This document shows positions 8,249 to 16,783 of a stretch of DNA of 33,585 nt, piece after piece (position 1 is the first letter of the stretch; each line of letters starts with the position of its first letter). A program made the position numbers and the translations under genes. This stretch comes from Flavobacterium sp. (GTDB taxonomy: Bacteria; Bacteroidota; Bacteroidia; Flavobacteriales; Flavobacteriaceae): NCBI GenBank assembly GCA_017984835.1, contig JAGNYR010000017.1:1-33585 (forward strand). Direction: 5' to 3'. The notes under the pieces were generated by a model. That model saw only the letters and a program-made list of their open reading frames with translations, was not told the DNA's origin and ran no database searches.

Positions 8249-9590
8249 AATCAGCAAAGAACTTATTGTTCAAATTGAGCAACTCATTCATCAAAAAAAT
8301 GACCAGGAACTGGAAATTTTATTGAATGACATGCACCATGCTGATATTGCCGAAATCTTCGACGAACTCGATACCGAAGAGGCCATCTATATTTTTAATA
8401 TTTTAGATAGCGAAATTACGGCCGAAATTCTTACCGAATTAGAAGACGATCTTCGTGAAAAAATCTTGAGCGGTCTTTCTGCAAAAGAAATTGCGGAAGA
8501 GTTGGATGAATTGGATACGGATGATGCGGCAGACATTATTTCGGAACTTCCCCAACGCAAAAAGGAAGAAGTAATCTCCGAATTAGAAGACGTTGAACAC
8601 GCCAAAGATATTGTTGACTTACTTCGCTACGATGAAGATGAGGCAGGAGGATTAATGGGGAAAGAGCTTGTAAAAGTAAATGAAAACTGGAACGTGCTTA
8701 CCTGTGTCAAAGAAATGCGCATCCAAGCCGAAAACGTGACAAGAGTTCACTCGATTTATGTGGTGGACGATGAAAACCGACTCAAAGGACGTCTTTCATT
8801 AAAAGACCTTTTAACCACTTCTACCAAAACACCCATTAGTGATGTCTACATCAAAAAAGTAGATTACGTAAAAGTACATACTCCCAATGTTGAGGTAGCC
8901 CGAATCATGCAAAAATACGACCTGGAAGCGATTCCTGTGGTCGACGAAATGGGCCGACTTGTAGGACGCGTCACGATTGACGATATCGTAGACGTGATCA
9001 AAGAAGAAGCCGACAAAGATTACCAACTTGCTGCGGGTATCTCTCAAGACGTAGAAGCCGATGACAGCATCCTCGAACTTACCAAAGCGCGATTACCTTG
9101 GCTGGTTCTGGCACTTCTAGGTGGTTTTGTCAGTGTAAAAATGCTCGGACTCTTTGAAGGAGCCATGGCACAGCACGGAAAATTATTCTTTTTCACACCG
9201 CTTATCGCCGCTATGGCGGGTAATGTTGGGGTACAGTCCTCTGCTATTATTGTGCAAGGTCTTGCCAACAATACCATCAGCGGATCCATCATCAACAGGT
9301 TGCTGAAAGAAATTTCATTGAGCCTTCTCAACGGATTCATATTGGCCTCCATCCTCTTTTTTGGAAGTTATTTCCTCTTGGGTTACGATGTGAAAATTGG
9401 CGAAATAATATCCGTTTCCCTTATTTCTGTAATTATCATAGCTTCGTTAATTGGTACTTTTATCCCCTTGTTATTAGATAAATTAGGCATCGATCCAGCA
9501 CTCGCTACAGGTCCTTTTATCACTACGAGTAACGACATTTGCGGAATATTAATCTACTTTAGTATCGCCAAATTTATTTTAGGATTTTAA
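8238..9590 (+). CDS. mgtE: Magnesium transporter MgtE
   Basis: A 450-residue inner-membrane Mg2+ channel/transporter. In order: an acidic N-terminal superhelical domain rich in ELDTEEA/ELDTDDA-type repeats (residues 1-130); two CBS domains (about 130-255) that sense cytosolic Mg2+; and a connecting helix leading to five membrane segments (about 285-450). The last part contains the pore-region signature [10 protein letters not shown] and the final helix [11 protein letters not shown]. Length is typical. The ATG at 8238 lies within the last codons of rsmA, making it the last gene of the run that starts at 5335. Regulation is probably post-translational through the CBS domains; no riboswitch precedes it. 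Confidence 0.95.
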   Translation: MQFKISKELIVQIEQLIHQKNDQELEILLNDMHHADIAEIFDELDTEEAIYIFNILDSEITAEILTELEDDLREKILSGLSAKEIAEELDELDTDDAADIISELPQRKKEEVISELEDVEHAKDIVDLLRYDEDEAGGLMGKELVKVNENWNVLTCVKEMRIQAENVTRVHSIYVVDDENRLKGRLSLKDLLTTSTKTPISDVYIKKVDYVKVHTPNVEVARIMQKYDLEAIPVVDEMGRLVGRVTIDDIVDVIKEEADKDYQLAAGISQDVEADDSILELTKARLPWLVLALLGGFVSVKMLGLFEGAMAQHGKLFFFTPLIAAMAGNVGVQSSAIIVQGLANNTISGSIINRLLKEISLSLLNGFILASILFFGSYFLLGYDVKIGEIISVSLISVIIIASLIGTFIPLLLDKLGIDPALATGPFITTSNDICGILIYFSIAKFILGF

Positions 9591-9601
9591 TTTTTTGAAG
9601 C

Positions 9602-9690
9602 AATAGGCTTGGGCTGTATCCGTACACCCTATTCCTGCTTTCCGTTACCCTCTTTTTTAAATAAAAAAGGAGGTTCACTACAATCAGGGC
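9602..9690. repeat. Two-hairpin intergenic repeat, copy 1
   Basis: The first imperfect hairpin (9602-9633) has TGTA/TACA and GGG/CCC pairs around loop TCCG. It is followed by GCTTTCCGTTACC (9637-9649), a second T/A-rich hairpin (9649-9673), and GGAGGTTCACTACAATC (9669-9685). The segment GCTTTYCGTTRC, TCTTTT, GGAKK and YACTRCAATC is shared with a second copy at 29355-29460, so this is a dispersed element. It resembles short palindromic elements I recall as frequent between Flavobacterium genes, but I cannot confirm that here. Confidence 0.65.
9649..9673. terminator. Probable terminator after mgtE
   Basis: CCTCTTTTTT (9649-9658) pairs with AAAAAAGGAGG (9663-9673) with one bulged base, loop AAAT. 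The T and A tracts lie within the stem, so it could act in either direction. It forms the second hairpin of the repeat element and lies about 60 bases past the mgtE stop. Confidence 0.5.
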
Positions 9691-9769
9691 TAAAAGAGAA
9701 AGGCCATGGATTGTGTAGTGCACTTTTCAAAAATTAACTACCTTTATCACAACTATAAATGACCCTATT

Positions 9770-10726
9770 TTGAAACCACAAGACATCAAAATTCTGCATA
9801 TCGATTCCAATCATCCGCTGCTGTGGGACCAACTCCAACAAGCCGGATTTACCAATGAAGAAGATTTTACTTCTACCAAAGAGCAAATCGAAGCCAAAAT
9901 CCAAAATTACCATGGTATTGTGATTCGAAGTCGTTTCAAAATTGACCAAACGTTCCTTGACAAAGCGACCCAACTGCAATTCATTGCCCGTGTAGGAGCC
10001 GGTTTAGAAAGCATTGACTGTGACTATGCCTTGCAAAAAAATATCCATCTTATTGCTGCTCCAGAAGGAAATGCAAATGCGGTGGGCGAGCATGCACTGG
10101 GCATGTTGCTTTCCATCATGAATCACCTCAATCGTGCCGACAAAATGGTGCGTAACGGAAAATGGATTCGCGAGGGCAACAGAGGATTTGAACTAGAAAA
10201 CAAAACCATCGGAATCATTGGTTATGGAAATATGGGTAAATCTTTTGCCAAAAAACTTCGTGGTTTTGATGTACAAGTCCTTTGTTATGATATTCAAGAA
10301 AACGTCGGTGATCAAAATGCGGAACAGGTCGATTGGGAAACTTTCAAACAACAAATAGATGTGCTGAGTCTTCATTTACCTTGGACGCCCGATACCCATA
10401 AAATGGTCAATACAGCGTTCATTCAGTCGGTTCAAAAACCTTTTTGGTTCATCAATACGTCCCGAGGAAACAACGTGGAAACGGCTGATTTGGTCACTGG
10501 TTTGCAAACTGGAAAAGTACTAGGTGCCGCACTCGATGTGTTGGAATACGAAAAATTATCATTTGAAAATTTATTCATTACCGACGAGAAACCGGCCGCC
10601 TTCAACTATTTGCTCCAAGCAGAAAATGTACTCCTAACCCCACACATAGCTGGCTGGACGTTTGAAAGCCATCAAAAATTGGCTCAAACCATTGTAGATA
10701 AGATAAAAAGATTGTATTCAGTCTAG
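9770..10726 (+). CDS. NAD-dependent D-2-hydroxyacid dehydrogenase
   Basis: A 318-residue enzyme of the family that includes 3-phosphoglycerate, glycerate and lactate dehydrogenases. The nucleotide-binding GYGNMG is at residues 151-156. The catalytic trio is in place: Arg232 (NTSRG), Glu259 (ALDVLEYE) and His292 (PHIAGWT). It lacks the C-terminal ACT domain of long 3-phosphoglycerate dehydrogenases, so the substrate is not certain; a serine-pathway role is possible. The start is TTG at 9770: no in-frame ATG exists upstream, and the next in-frame ATG falls beyond residue 100. A TACCTTTA octamer at 9739-9746 may be its -7 element (one mismatch). Its stop lies 9 bases from the stop of the convergent acyltransferase gene. 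Confidence 0.88.
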   Translation: MKPQDIKILHIDSNHPLLWDQLQQAGFTNEEDFTSTKEQIEAKIQNYHGIVIRSRFKIDQTFLDKATQLQFIARVGAGLESIDCDYALQKNIHLIAAPEGNANAVGEHALGMLLSIMNHLNRADKMVRNGKWIREGNRGFELENKTIGIIGYGNMGKSFAKKLRGFDVQVLCYDIQENVGDQNAEQVDWETFKQQIDVLSLHLPWTPDTHKMVNTAFIQSVQKPFWFINTSRGNNVETADLVTGLQTGKVLGAALDVLEYEKLSFENLFITDEKPAAFNYLLQAENVLLTPHIAGWTFESHQKLAQTIVDKIKRLYSV

Positions 10727-10735
10727 CAATTTAAA

Positions 10736-12538
10736 TTACTCCTGTTTTTCGCTCAACTTGCGTTCCAATTCGGCTTGAAATTCTTCCATGACTGGTTTCA
10801 TCGTGCTTTCTGGGATGTCAGCAATTCGGATGTACATCAATCCATCCACACTGTTGTTGAAAAGCGGGTCTACATTAAATGCTACCAATCGCGCATTTTG
10901 TTTGATGTATTTTTTGATCAATACGGGAAGTCTCAAGTTTCCGGGCTCTAGTTCGTCAATGATTTTATCAAACTTATTCAAATCAGCTTCAGCTTCATCA
11001 AAAATAAAGTCTTTGTCGGCGTCTTTTAATTTTACTTTGAACTCTTTTTTAGGGTGCACATATTGCGCAATGTACGGATCGTAGTAATTTGATTTCATGA
11101 ACTCAATCATTAATGATTTTGAGAAATCTGAAAATTGATTACTGATACTCACACCTCCCAAAAGGAAATTGTGCTCAGGATAACGTAAAGTAGTGTGGAT
11201 GATACCTCTCCACAATAAGAACAAAGGCATTGGTTTTTGTTGGTATTCTTTGATGATGAACGCACGTCCCATTTCAATCGAATGGTGCATCATGTCGTGT
11301 AGTTCCGATTCAAAACGGAACAATTCATTCAGGTAAAATCCGTCCATACCATATTTCGGATAGATTTCAGAACCTAACCCCATGCGGTAGGCTCCAGCTA
11401 CTTTTTGAGCATCGTCATCCCATAAAAACATGTGGTAGTAATAGTTGTCAAATTTATCTAAATCGATCGATTCATTGGTTCCTTCACCTACTTCTCTAAA
11501 GGTAATTTCACGTAGGCAACCTATTTCGTGTAAAATATTAGGAATGGCCTCTGCCTTACTGAAAAAGACTTCGTAGTTTTTACTTTGTAACAATCGGCTA
11601 TCTGTTTTTCTAAGTTCGGCTACTTCTTCAATCATTTTATCTTGATTGGCGGGCATTGCAATTTTTTTCGGGCTTTTTGCCACTTTAAAATTCGGCACAT
11701 TGATGAACTTGGTACTTTCATCAAACGCATTAGAAAGGATGTACGTTTTGCGTCTTAAAAATTCAGAATAATCTTCCAATGACTCATATTCGTTTTGTTC
11801 TGCTACCGAAATGGCTTTTCCGATTCGAACTTTAATCACTCTGTTTTTTTGAGTTAATAATTCAGAAGGTAATTTTGCAGTTCGAAGGGTATCGCTGATT
11901 TTGGATAAAAAGTAAAACAAGCCACTGTTTTTTGCATGAAAATAGATAGGTACTACAGGAACTTGTGCTTTTCGAATCACTTTGATTGCCCCTTCTTCCC
12001 AAGGTTTGTCTACCACAAGTTTGCCGTCTTTGTAGGTAGAAACTTCTCCGGCAGGGAACATCCCAAGTGGTTTCCCGTCGCTTAAATGACGCAATGTTTC
12101 TTTGATTCCAATCACACTTGATTTGGCATCTTTGTGATTTTCAAAAGGGTTTACTGGCATGATATAGGGCTTCATCGGCTCTATACGGTGCAATAAAAAG
12201 TTGGCGATAATTTTGAAATTAGGCTCTCTATCAAGCATTAATTTTAACAATAAAATCCCGTCAATTCCTCCAAGTGGATGATTAGAAACGGTAATATAAG
12301 CGCCTTCTTTTGGCAATCTTTTTAAATCTTCTTTTGGGATTTCGAATTTAATTTGAAATTCATCTAAAAGGGCATTTAAAAAATCAACTTCACCCAGATG
12401 TTTGTGTTTGTTGTACACTTTGTTAATGGTGGAAATTTTTAAAATTTTCATCAAAATCCAACCGGCAAAAGTGCCTAAAAAACCATACTTATCAACATTT
12501 ATTGCTTTTGCAACTTCTTTAGCTGTAACTATTCCCAT
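10736..12538 (-). CDS. olsF: OlsF-like bifunctional acyltransferase (PlsC-type plus GNAT-type domains)
   Basis: A 600-residue two-domain protein. Residues 1-290 are a PlsC-like O-acyltransferase with the HPLGGID form of HX4D (His87, Asp93) and the later FPAGEVS motif. Residues 320-600 resemble the OlsB/hemolysin-like GNAT N-acyltransferase domain, with EIGCLREITFR and the GLGSEIYPKYGMDGFY region. This fusion is the architecture described for OlsF, which makes ornithine lipid by N-acylating ornithine and then O-acylating the product; Flavobacterium johnsoniae has a homologue. The amino acid acceptor could instead be glycine or another amine, so the symbol is a family-level call. It acts at the inner membrane, where it would help make phosphorus-free membrane lipids. 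It is monocistronic, and start ATG 12538 has the motif at a normal distance. Confidence 0.75.
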   Translation of the reverse strand: MGIVTAKEVAKAINVDKYGFLGTFAGWILMKILKISTINKVYNKHKHLGEVDFLNALLDEFQIKFEIPKEDLKRLPKEGAYITVSNHPLGGIDGILLLKLMLDREPNFKIIANFLLHRIEPMKPYIMPVNPFENHKDAKSSVIGIKETLRHLSDGKPLGMFPAGEVSTYKDGKLVVDKPWEEGAIKVIRKAQVPVVPIYFHAKNSGLFYFLSKISDTLRTAKLPSELLTQKNRVIKVRIGKAISVAEQNEYESLEDYSEFLRRKTYILSNAFDESTKFINVPNFKVAKSPKKIAMPANQDKMIEEVAELRKTDSRLLQSKNYEVFFSKAEAIPNILHEIGCLREITFREVGEGTNESIDLDKFDNYYYHMFLWDDDAQKVAGAYRMGLGSEIYPKYGMDGFYLNELFRFESELHDMMHHSIEMGRAFIIKEYQQKPMPLFLLWRGIIHTTLRYPEHNFLLGGVSISNQFSDFSKSLMIEFMKSNYYDPYIAQYVHPKKEFKVKLKDADKDFIFDEAEADLNKFDKIIDELEPGNLRLPVLIKKYIKQNARLVAFNVDPLFNNSVDGLMYIRIADIPESTMKPVMEEFQAELERKLSEKQE

Positions 12539-12567
12539 TTATGTACATTTCGAATTAGACCAAGATA

Positions 12568-12584
12568 CAAATGTAACAAATCTA
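12568..12584 (-). promoter_or_regulatory. -7 elements upstream of the olsF-like gene
   Basis: Two TAnnTTTG octamers lie on the minus strand: TACATTTG (12575-12568) and TAGATTTG (12584-12577). Neither has a TTG 17-23 bases upstream, so the promoter call rests on the -7 sequence and a position 30-40 bases before the start codon. Confidence 0.45.
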
Positions 12585-12676
12585 TTTTAAACCATTTTTA
12601 AAAAATGTGGAATAAAAAAAAGGTTAAAGATTTATTATTATTTTGCCGATACGACTTCTAGTATTCAGCTTTTTAT

Positions 12677-12684
12677 TACATTTG
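12677..12684 (+). promoter_or_regulatory. -7 element of the xthA operon
   Basis: TACATTTG fully matches TAnnTTTG and ends 20 bases before the xthA ATG. The nearest upstream TTG (12643-12645) leaves a 31-base spacer, longer than consensus, so the -33 element is unclear. Confidence 0.5.
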
Positions 12685-12704
12685 AAATTCCAAAATTAAT
12701 TTTC

Positions 12705-13469
12705 ATGAAAATTATATCATACAACGTAAACGGAATTCGAGCAGCCATAACGAAAGGGTTTTTGGAATGGTTGCAACAGGCTGATCCAGACGTAATTTGT
12801 CTTCAAGAAATCAAGGCAAATGAAGATCAAATCCCCACAGAAGCTATTGCTGAAGCGGGATATCCGTTTCAATATTATTTTTCGGCAGAAAAAAAAGGAT
12901 ATAGTGGCGTGGCAATTTTGTGCAAAACCGAACCAAAAAACATTGTTTATGGAACGGGTATTCAGCACATGGATTTTGAAGGGAGAAACCTGCGTGTTGA
13001 TTATGACGGATTATCAATAATGAGTTTGTATTTGCCTTCAGGTACAAATGTAGACCGTTTGGATTATAAATTTCAATACATGGATGAATTTCAGAATTAC
13101 ATCAATCACTTGAAAAAAGAAGTTCCAAATTTGATTATTTGTGGAGATTACAACATTTGTCATGAAGCAATAGACATTCACGATCCCATTAGAAATGCCA
13201 CTGTTTCTGGGTTTTTACCTTCTGAAAGAAAATGGTTGGATGGATTTTTGAAATCAGGGTTTGTAGATAGTTTCCGACATTTCAACAAAAACCCCGACCA
13301 CTACTCTTGGTGGAGTTACCGTGCGGGTGCAAGAGGAAATAACAAAGGATGGAGAATCGATTATAATTTGGTTAGCGAAACATTACAACATAAAATGACC
13401 CGCGCCGTTATTCTTCCAGAAGCCAAACATTCGGACCATTGTCCCATCGTAGTTGAATTAGATTATTAA
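12705..13469 (+). CDS. xthA: Exodeoxyribonuclease III (AP endonuclease)
   Basis: A 254-residue member of the EEP nuclease family, which cuts DNA 5' to abasic sites and removes 3' blocking groups in base excision repair. Family residues are visible: Asn7 in SYNVNGIRA, Glu35 in CLQEIKA, Asp148 and Asn150 in CGDYN, and the final Asp244-His245 pair in HSDHCP. Length matches bacterial ExoIII. It is the first gene of a close run with the OmpA-type lipoprotein (18 bases later), the DinB-like gene and the aldo-keto reductase. That linkage has no obvious functional logic. Confidence 0.95.
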   Translation: MKIISYNVNGIRAAITKGFLEWLQQADPDVICLQEIKANEDQIPTEAIAEAGYPFQYYFSAEKKGYSGVAILCKTEPKNIVYGTGIQHMDFEGRNLRVDYDGLSIMSLYLPSGTNVDRLDYKFQYMDEFQNYINHLKKEVPNLIICGDYNICHEAIDIHDPIRNATVSGFLPSERKWLDGFLKSGFVDSFRHFNKNPDHYSWWSYRAGARGNNKGWRIDYNLVSETLQHKMTRAVILPEAKHSDHCPIVVELDY

Positions 13470-13487
13470 TAGAAAATATACACTCAA

Positions 13488-14453
13488 ATGATAAAAAATA
13501 TTGCATTAGGATTGATCGTTGTTTCATTGTCAACATCTTGCGTTTCAAAAAAGATTTACAACGAATTAGAAAATAAATTTACCGACTTAAAAAAAGAGAA
13601 CAGAACGCTTTTGGATGCAAATGAAGATTTGACGAAGTCCAAAAATCAACTGGAATTGGATTTGAATGCAACCAAATCAGAACGCGATAAATTGAAATCG
13701 GAACGCGATAAATTGGCGGCAGATTTTGCGGCAACCGATAAAAATCTGAAAGCACTTCAGGCGTCTTACAACGCTTTGGAAAAAAACAGTGATGCTGCAC
13801 TAAAATCCAACATGGATAAAAACAGAGAACTTTTGGCACAATTGGAAACCAAAGAAAAAGCGCTAGCTGCAGAACAAGACCGTTTGAACAAATTAAAATC
13901 GGAATTGGAGTCAAGCTCAAAACGTTTGGCTGAATTAGAATCGTACATCGCGGCAAAAGAAGCCAACATGAAAAAATTGAAAGAAACGCTTTCAAAATCA
14001 TTGAAAGCATTTGAAGGAAAAGGATTGACGATTGAGCAAAGAAATGGGAAAGTTTATGTTTCTATGGAGAATAAATTATTATTCCAAACCGGAAGCTGGG
14101 CAGTCAATGAAGAAGGTAAGAAAGCCATCGTATTGGTTGGAAAGGTCTTGAGTGATAATCCAGATATTTCGGTATTGATTGAAGGGCATACAGACAACGA
14201 TAAAATTTTAGGAGCCATTGGTGGAGGAGTAGAGAACAACTGGGATTTATCTACAAAAAGAGCGACGGCAATCGTAAACATATTGTCTGAAAACAAAGGG
14301 ATTAACAAACAAAATTTAACCGCTGCTGGAAGAGGAGAATTTGCTCCTTTGATGAGCAATGATACGCCAGAAGGGAAAGCAAAAAACAGACGAATTGAAA
14401 TCGTGCTAACGCCAAAATTAGACGAAATTTCGAAAATGTTGAACGAACTGTAA
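13488..14453 (+). CDS. OmpA-family outer-membrane lipoprotein with coiled coil
   Basis: A 321-residue lipoprotein. The signal sequence ends in lipobox LSTSC, with the lipidated Cys at residue 18. Residues 25-190 are a long charged coiled coil with an in-frame tandem duplication of SERDKLK/SERDKLA. Residues 200-310 are an OmpA-type peptidoglycan-binding domain, shown by IEGHTDND, AAGRGEFAP and the closing NRRIEIVL. The protein probably tethers the outer membrane to the cell wall, with the coiled coil setting the distance. It is cotranscribed with xthA upstream and the DinB-like gene 8 bases downstream. No trimming enzyme or partner is nearby to narrow its role. Confidence 0.9.
   Translation: MIKNIALGLIVVSLSTSCVSKKIYNELENKFTDLKKENRTLLDANEDLTKSKNQLELDLNATKSERDKLKSERDKLAADFAATDKNLKALQASYNALEKNSDAALKSNMDKNRELLAQLETKEKALAAEQDRLNKLKSELESSSKRLAELESYIAAKEANMKKLKETLSKSLKAFEGKGLTIEQRNGKVYVSMENKLLFQTGSWAVNEEGKKAIVLVGKVLSDNPDISVLIEGHTDNDKILGAIGGGVENNWDLSTKRATAIVNILSENKGINKQNLTAAGRGEFAPLMSNDTPEGKAKNRRIEIVLTPKLDEISKMLNEL
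13674..13715 (+). repeat. 21-base tandem duplication within the OmpA-family gene
   Basis: Positions 13674-13694 and 13695-13715 are identical except for one base (A/G at the sixth position). The unit is 21 bases, so it keeps the frame and adds one seven-residue heptad to the coiled coil. Confidence 0.85.
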
Positions 14454-14461
14454 CGGCAAAG

Positions 14462-14917
14462 ATGAAACAATTACAACGATTGGTGGTGCAGCTCGAAAAT
14501 GCAGTCCCGAAAACCAATAAATACAATATGGATGTGTCAACCAAGCAAGTTGGATGGCATATCGAACATAGCTTATTGGTTATTAATAAAGTAATCGAAT
14601 CGGTTTTGCATTCAAATCCGGCCGAATTTGAGTCCAAATTTCAGTTAAAGCGCACCTTGATTTTTGCGTTGCAAATCATCCCGAGAGGAAAAGCAAAAGC
14701 TCCAAATGCGGTGGTGCCTTCCAGCGAAATATCATCGTTAAGTATTCAAGAAAATTTGATTATTACCCGAAAAAATTTAGAAAAGTTTGCTGAATTAACG
14801 GGAAATTACTTTTTTGAACATCCCATGTTTCAAAAACTGAATGTAAAACAAACCGAAAAGTTTTTGTGCATTCACACCAAACATCACCTTAAAATAATTC
14901 AAGACATCATACAATAA
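14462..14917 (+). CDS. DinB-like / DUF1569 four-helix protein
   Basis: A 151-residue cytoplasmic protein, all-helical by sequence. His33 and His36 (GWHIEHSLLV) and a C-terminal HTKHH group (His138, His141, His142) are arranged like the metal-binding triad of the DinB/YfiT superfamily. Related proteins are metal-dependent thiol transferases or of unknown function, and nothing here shows the substrate. It starts 8 bases after the OmpA-family gene, and its stop overlaps the next start as TAATG, so it is inside the xthA operon. Confidence 0.7.
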   Translation: MKQLQRLVVQLENAVPKTNKYNMDVSTKQVGWHIEHSLLVINKVIESVLHSNPAEFESKFQLKRTLIFALQIIPRGKAKAPNAVVPSSEISSLSIQENLIITRKNLEKFAELTGNYFFEHPMFQKLNVKQTEKFLCIHTKHHLKIIQDIIQ

Positions 14918-15957
14918 TGAACCATACAACACTTCCTAATACGGATTTGAAAGTGAGCAAATTATGTTTGGGAACCATGACATTTGGGAACCAAAATACG
15001 GAGGCTGAAGCTCATGCACAATTAGACTATGCAGTGGAAAGAGGAATCAATTTTATTGATACGGCCGAGATGTATCCGATTGGAGGGAATGAACATATTT
15101 TTGGAAGTACCGAACGACACATTGGAACTTGGTTAAAAAAGATAGGTAAAACAAAACGGGATGAACTCGTTATTGCAACAAAAATTGCTGGGCCAAATCG
15201 TGGTTTGGAGTACATTCGCCAACCTTTGGATTTTTCTAAGAAAAGCATCCATCAAGCAGTTGACTTGAGTTTGAAAAATTTACAAACTGAGTACATAGAT
15301 TTGTATCAAACCCATTGGCCAGAGCGTGTGATGAACATGTTTGGGAAAAGAGGAATTACGGAAATTGACACCCAATGGACAGAGAATTTTCAGGAAGTAC
15401 TTGCTGTTTTTGACGGATTGATCAAAGAAGGCAAAATCAAACATATTGGCGTTTCAAACGAAGCACCATGGGCCGTGATGAAGTACATCAGTGAAAGCGA
15501 AAAACAGCAATTGCCAAAAATTGCAACCATTCAGAATCCTTATTCGTTATTGAATCGGTTGTTTGAAGTGGGCTTGTCCGAAATTTGTATGAGAGAAAAT
15601 ATAGGTTTATTGGCATATTCTCCACTAGGTTTTGGCATTTTGACTGGGAAACATTTGACCGGAACGGTTCCGAAAAGCCGGATCGACCTGTTCCCTCAGT
15701 TCACAAGATATACAGGCCCTACTGCTACAAAGGCCACCCAATTATACGAACAATTAGCAAAAGATAACGGACTGACTTTAACAGAAATGGCCTTGTCATT
15801 TGTGTTTCACCAAGGGTTTGTGACTTCTACCATCATCGGAGCTACTTCTATGGATCAATTGAAGCAAAACATGGATGCTTACCACATCAAATTGTCAAAA
15901 GAGTTATTGCTGGAAATTGATAAAATTCACGATTTACAACCCAATCCCGCTCCGTAA
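14917..15957 (+). CDS. Aldo/keto reductase (Tas-like)
   Basis: A 346-residue NADPH-dependent oxidoreductase with a TIM-barrel fold. The catalytic tetrad is Asp48 and Tyr53 (FIDTAEMYP), Lys89 (IATKIAG) and His133 (YQTHWPER). The C-terminal cofactor-binding part includes SPLGFGILTGK and STIIGATS. The length and the MYPIGGNEHIFGSTE segment resemble the Tas subgroup. The physiological substrate is unknown. The start overlaps the preceding stop by one base (TAATG), implying translational coupling. Its stop is one base away from the stop of the convergent gene. Confidence 0.9.
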   Translation: MNHTTLPNTDLKVSKLCLGTMTFGNQNTEAEAHAQLDYAVERGINFIDTAEMYPIGGNEHIFGSTERHIGTWLKKIGKTKRDELVIATKIAGPNRGLEYIRQPLDFSKKSIHQAVDLSLKNLQTEYIDLYQTHWPERVMNMFGKRGITEIDTQWTENFQEVLAVFDGLIKEGKIKHIGVSNEAPWAVMKYISESEKQQLPKIATIQNPYSLLNRLFEVGLSEICMRENIGLLAYSPLGFGILTGKHLTGTVPKSRIDLFPQFTRYTGPTATKATQLYEQLAKDNGLTLTEMALSFVFHQGFVTSTIIGATSMDQLKQNMDAYHIKLSKELLLEIDKIHDLQPNPAP

Positions 15958-15958
15958 A

Positions 15959-16591
15959 TTAGAATCGGAAAACTACTCCAAAAGAGTGTTGGATTTGATT
16001 TCCATAGGTTTTTTGATCGGTACTTGATTTTCCCATAGTTTGGATGACAACTCCAAGGTTGTTGAGTATGCTTTCAGAGCAACACTTGTTTTCATATTTA
16101 TGGAACCAAAAATAGGTTCCCAATCCGTAATTGATCGTGGTTCTTGACGCGTTTTCGATCGAAGTTATCCCGGCACCCACCAAAACAAAAGGTTCAAAAT
16201 TAGAAAGATTATCAAAGTTATAAATCAGGTCGTTTATATTGTATTTTGCATTCAAGTCGAATGCATGGTATTTACGTTCGGTTGGAATAAATAAACCATC
16301 AACAAGTTTGTTTGCATTGTACTTATTCATACTAAACACACCCTCTATTGAAATCTTTTCGGAAATTAGAAAATTATATCCAAAATAAGAAGGGTAGGCT
16401 GCTACATTCCATTGTTGGTCAAAATTGAATGCATTGTGGGTTTTTAAAAATGAATCATCTACAACATTGAGTCCGAAAATCAATTTATTTTCATAAACCG
16501 AATTGTATCTGTTTTGAGAAAAGGAGATTTGATGGATGCAAAGGATTGCAAATAAAATAAGTACTGTTTTTTGAGAAATGAAGACTTTCAT
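15959..16591 (-). CDS. Small outer-membrane beta-barrel protein
   Basis: A 210-residue protein with a clear signal peptide (residues 1-26, ending SFSQ). Alternating hydrophobic and polar strands follow, and the chain ends in Phe (GVVFRF), the hallmark of outer-membrane barrels. Segments such as LIFGLNVVDDSF, YHAFDLNAKYNIND and EPFVLVGAGITS resemble the eight-stranded OmpW/OmpX-like family (PF13505 type). Two adjacent Cys (ENKCCSES) are unusual for this family. Function unknown. It has its own promoter and converges on the aldo-keto reductase gene. Confidence 0.75.
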   Translation of the reverse strand: MKVFISQKTVLILFAILCIHQISFSQNRYNSVYENKLIFGLNVVDDSFLKTHNAFNFDQQWNVAAYPSYFGYNFLISEKISIEGVFSMNKYNANKLVDGLFIPTERKYHAFDLNAKYNINDLIYNFDNLSNFEPFVLVGAGITSIENASRTTINYGLGTYFWFHKYENKCCSESILNNLGVVIQTMGKSSTDQKTYGNQIQHSFGVVFRF

Positions 16592-16623
16592 AATTTTGGC
16601 TTATAATTGGTTAATATTGTTAA

Positions 16624-16650
16624 CAAATATAAAAAAATAAACACGACCAA
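16624..16650 (-). promoter_or_regulatory. Promoter of the small outer-membrane protein gene
   Basis: On the minus strand: TTG (16650-16648), a 16-base spacer and TATATTTG (16631-16624). The -7 match is perfect; the spacer is one base shorter than the usual range. The start codon lies 32 bases downstream. Confidence 0.65.
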
Positions 16651-16754
16651 AAAAGTATTTTTTATCTTTTGATGTTAAAAAATCATCATTCTATGGTTGT
16701 GAAACCCCTACTTATTTTAATTCAAATGCACCTCAATTATAGAGATTAATATAC

Positions 16755-16762
16755 TATTTTTG
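16755..16762 (+). promoter_or_regulatory. -7 element of the large outer-membrane protein gene
   Basis: TATTTTTG fully matches TAnnTTTG and ends 21 bases before the ATG at 16784. It overlaps the in-frame TTG at 16760, which argues against that TTG being the start codon. No TTG lies at the -33 position. Confidence 0.45.
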
Positions 16763-16783
16763 ACAAAAAGTAGTTATACCTCC

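Noticed and set aside
13579..14470. Minus-strand ORFs of 143 and 138 codons
   Set aside because: Antisense shadows of the repetitive coiled-coil and OmpA regions; no promoter or family resemblance.
16760..16783. TTG start 8 codons before the large barrel gene
   Set aside because: It overlaps the -7 octamer; the signal peptide starts properly at ATG 16784.
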